From Candidatus Zipacnadia bacterium (lineage in GTDB: Bacteria; Armatimonadota; Zipacnadia; Zipacnadales; Zipacnadaceae), in contig JALGTV010000045.1 in NCBI GenBank assembly GCA_029821215.1, forward strand, positions 1 through 8,844: a stretch of 8,844 bases of DNA, written 5' to 3'. Every line of letters starts with the position of its first letter. Position 1 is the stretch's first letter. The notes beneath the pieces are model-generated. The model saw only the letters and a program-made list of their open reading frames with translations, did not search any database and was not told where the DNA came from. Positions 7,813 to 8,844 of this stretch are shown here, piece after piece. A program made the position numbers and the translations under genes.

Positions 7813-7818
7813 CTCCTT
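7813..7818 (-). promoter_or_regulatory. Shine-Dalgarno site AAGGAG pointing to a TTG start for the large protein
   Basis: A strong AAGGAG lies 8 bases before TTG 7802-7804. The in-frame GTG at 7811-7813 uses the last base of this site as its first base, so the site cannot serve it. The TTG start shortens the protein by three residues and leaves the signal peptide intact. Confidence 0.5.
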
Positions 7819-7821
7819 AGC

Positions 7822-7947
7822 AAGCTACGATGATAACTGCAATTATCGCTATGGCTTACCGCAACAGTAACGGGCAGCCAACAGATGATGACTCCTTCCG
7901 TCATCCACTGCCTTCCCCGCTTCCCCCAGCACTGCTACCATTTCTCG
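7822..7947 (-). promoter_or_regulatory. Structured 5' leader of the large surface-protein mRNA
   Basis: From the inferred transcription start to the ribosome site the leader holds several perfect short stems. GATGAC/GTCATC (7887-7905) has loop GGAAGGA. It is nested inside GGCAG (7908-7912) and CTGCC (7873-7877). A second hairpin pairs GATAA (7843-7847) with TTATC (7832-7836), inside AAGC (7854-7857) and GCTT (7822-7825), ending just before AAGGAG. I compared it with the conserved cores of c-di-GMP, FMN, glycine and yybP-ykoY riboswitches from memory and saw no match. A regulatory role is possible but not shown. Confidence 0.5.
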
Positions 7948-7953
7948 TTTATT

Positions 7954-7982
7954 ATGATATCACACTCTGGCACTCTTGGCAA
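7954..7982 (-). promoter_or_regulatory. Sigma-70-type promoter for the large surface-protein gene, extended -10
   Basis: The -35 is TTGCCA (7977-7982), the spacer 17 bases, the -10 TATCAT (7954-7959), with TGTGA directly before it giving an extended -10. Transcription would start near 7947, leaving a leader of about 143 bases. It is the best promoter match I found in the window and separates the surface-protein block from the aspartokinase gene. Confidence 0.5.
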
Positions 7983-7985
7983 GAG
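7973..7985 (-). repeat. Inverted repeat centred on the -35 of the large gene's promoter
   Basis: CTCTT (7981-7985), GCC, AAGAG (7973-7977) is a perfect 5-base inverted repeat with a 3-base centre, overlying the TTGCCA -35. It could be an operator. The promoter of the next gene also has an inverted repeat at its -35, but of different sequence (GGCAA/TTGCC), so a shared regulator is not proven. Confidence 0.5.
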
Positions 7986-8007
7986 GCAACTGATTAAATA
8001 GCCGACG

Positions 8008-8029
8008 ACCTGCGCTTACCCCAACAGGT
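8008..8029 (-). repeat. Short hairpin in the gap after the aspartokinase gene
   Basis: ACCTG (8025-8029) and CAGGT (8008-8012) can pair across 12 bases. No T-rich run follows, so it is only a weak candidate for transcript-end processing or termination. Confidence 0.5.
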
Positions 8030-8042
8030 TTGCACGTTAGCC

Positions 8043-8057
8043 GCCGTTATGAACGGC
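8043..8057 (-). repeat. Perfect inverted repeat spanning the aspartokinase stop codon
   Basis: GCCGTT (8052-8057), loop CAT, AACGGC (8043-8048); the TAA stop lies at 8047-8049. The six-pair GC-containing stem could protect or end the transcript, but there is no following T tract. Confidence 0.5.
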
Positions 8058-8844
8058 AGATTATGCGGGTGCCGGGAAGGTCAGATTCAAAGCCACTGCG
8101 GATTATAATGTCTACCTGTTGCTCAATGGCATACTCAACCGATGCCCGCTGTATTACGGTGGGAAACTGATCCCAACCCAGCAGTTCGGCACCGGTGATC
8201 TGTTCGATTCGCTGAGCATTCTCATCCCGTTTGGGATCAGCGTCATAAAGGCCATCCACGTCTGTGCACATAGTGGCTTCCGGTTGGCCCAAGGCGGCGG
8301 CTAAGGCTACCGCGGTAAGGTTGGACCCCCCCCGCCCCAAGACGGATACCTCATCACGGCCGGTACTTTCGTCGTAATAGTAGCCTTGGAAGCCAGCTAC
8401 TATCGGCACTATTTCCCTGTCTATCAAACCAGCAATATTCGCTGTATCAACCATCTTGATCGTGGCATTCACCGCGCCATCCTGGGTAATTATGCCCGCT
8501 TCCCTACCCGTCAGCGAGCGGGCGGGACACCGCAGAGAATGCAGAGTCAAAGCCAGGGCGGAGTTGGCTCGCAGCTCGCCACTCATCAATAGCCGGGCAT
8601 ACTCGTAAGGATTAGGGGCAGAACCAATGCAAGCGGCCAGTTGTTCCAGCTTATCGGTGGCCCAATCAAAAGCCGACACTACGACGACCGGGACCAGACC
8701 CTGCCGGCGCAAAGGGAGAATGTAATCGGTGGCTACTTCTCTGAGACGGGCGGCCCGGGCGTTATTACGCCGTTGGGCCAGCAGCCGGTAGATGTCATTT
8801 ACCCTTTCCGCCTGCCTGCACTCTTCCAACAACCGATCCTCGTG
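8047..8844 (-). CDS. Aspartokinase-family kinase domain without C-terminal ACT domains; 5' end beyond right edge
   Basis: The predicted reaction is ATP-dependent phosphorylation of L-aspartate, the first step to lysine, threonine and methionine, in the cytoplasm. Visible residues (1 = codon 8842-8844) show family blocks in order: VPVVVVSAF (51-59) with TDKL after it, SGE (89-91), SLTGREAGI (110-118), VPIVAGFQG (146-154), LGRGGSN (169-175), CTDVDGLYDADPK (193-205), and a closing IIRSGF...GT strand (247-260). The protein stops there, where ordinary aspartokinases continue for about 150 residues of ACT domains that bind feedback effectors. The usual GAKVLHPRA block is diverged (FPTVIQRAS). The N-terminal KFGGTS lysine motif, normally about 30 residues before VVVVSA, is not among the 52 residues visible before it. 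The first internal start-like codon (TTG 8830-8832) has no ribosome site, so the gene continues off the edge. It may be a specialised, feedback-free enzyme or a relative acting on another substrate. Confidence 0.5.
   Translation of the reverse strand, partial: HEDRLLEECRQAERVNDIYRLLAQRRNNARAARLREVATDYILPLRRQGLVPVVVVSAFDWATDKLEQLAACIGSAPNPYEYARLLMSGELRANSALALTLHSLRCPARSLTGREAGIITQDGAVNATIKMVDTANIAGLIDREIVPIVAGFQGYYYDESTGRDEVSVLGRGGSNLTAVALAAALGQPEATMCTDVDGLYDADPKRDENAQRIEQITGAELLGWDQFPTVIQRASVEYAIEQQVDIIIRSGFESDLPGTRIICRS

Noticed and set aside
7805..8046. Known riboswitch (c-di-GMP-I, suggested by GTGCAAACC and GTAAGCGCAGG near 8010-8035)
   Set aside because: The conserved GCAAACC, GNRA loop and ACGCAAAGCC order is not present, and part of the region lies upstream of the inferred promoter.
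1..8844. CRISPR array, tRNA, insertion sequence or prophage
   Set aside because: I saw no regularly spaced direct repeats, tRNA-like cloverleaf, transposase motifs or terminal inverted repeats on either strand.

Overview
Every gene supported here lies on the minus strand. In transcription order (high to low coordinate) they are: the 3' part of an aspartokinase gene cut by the right edge; a 233-base gap with a promoter and a structured leader; a very large secreted multidomain protein of about 1657 residues; a 104-base gap with a second promoter; a secreted or membrane-anchored protein of about 619 residues with two fibronectin-like domains; and a secreted clostripain-family (C11) cysteine protease that is frameshifted and runs off the left edge. 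I see no tRNA, rRNA, CRISPR array, transposase or phage gene.

The organism cannot be named. GC content is moderately high, GTG, TTG and ATG starts occur, and Shine-Dalgarno sites are present, so it is a bacterium. TolB-like propellers, amidotransferase-fold domains, carboxypeptidase-regulatory domains and a FlgD-like C-terminal domain on one exported chain recall uncultivated environmental lineages such as Armatimonadota and similar candidate phyla. That is an impression, not a placement.

The three exported proteins form a likely functional block. The large protein looks like a cell-surface or extracellular structural/binding protein with no recognisable catalytic motif. The 619-residue protein has an N-terminal part like CsgG/TolB-N/FlgT-type envelope proteins followed by Fn3-like domains. 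The protease is directly downstream. The large protein and the 619-residue protein each have a promoter of nearly the same design (TTGCCA, 17 or 18 bases, then TGTGATA[T/G]CAT), which suggests co-expression.

Two reading-frame breaks lie within about 300 bases of each other. In the protease, the signal peptide and first conserved motif are in one frame and the rest of the catalytic domain is in another. In the 619-residue gene, the annotated 3' end looks like shadow sequence, while another frame gives a plausible tail whose stop overlaps the protease start (ATGA). They may be assembly errors or real decay. The aspartokinase lacks the C-terminal ACT domains and lacks the KFGG motif at its expected distance from the VVVVSA strand. 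[Form note: the original answer gave no feature confidences; the 0.5 in every feature is a placeholder required by the schema, not an estimate.]
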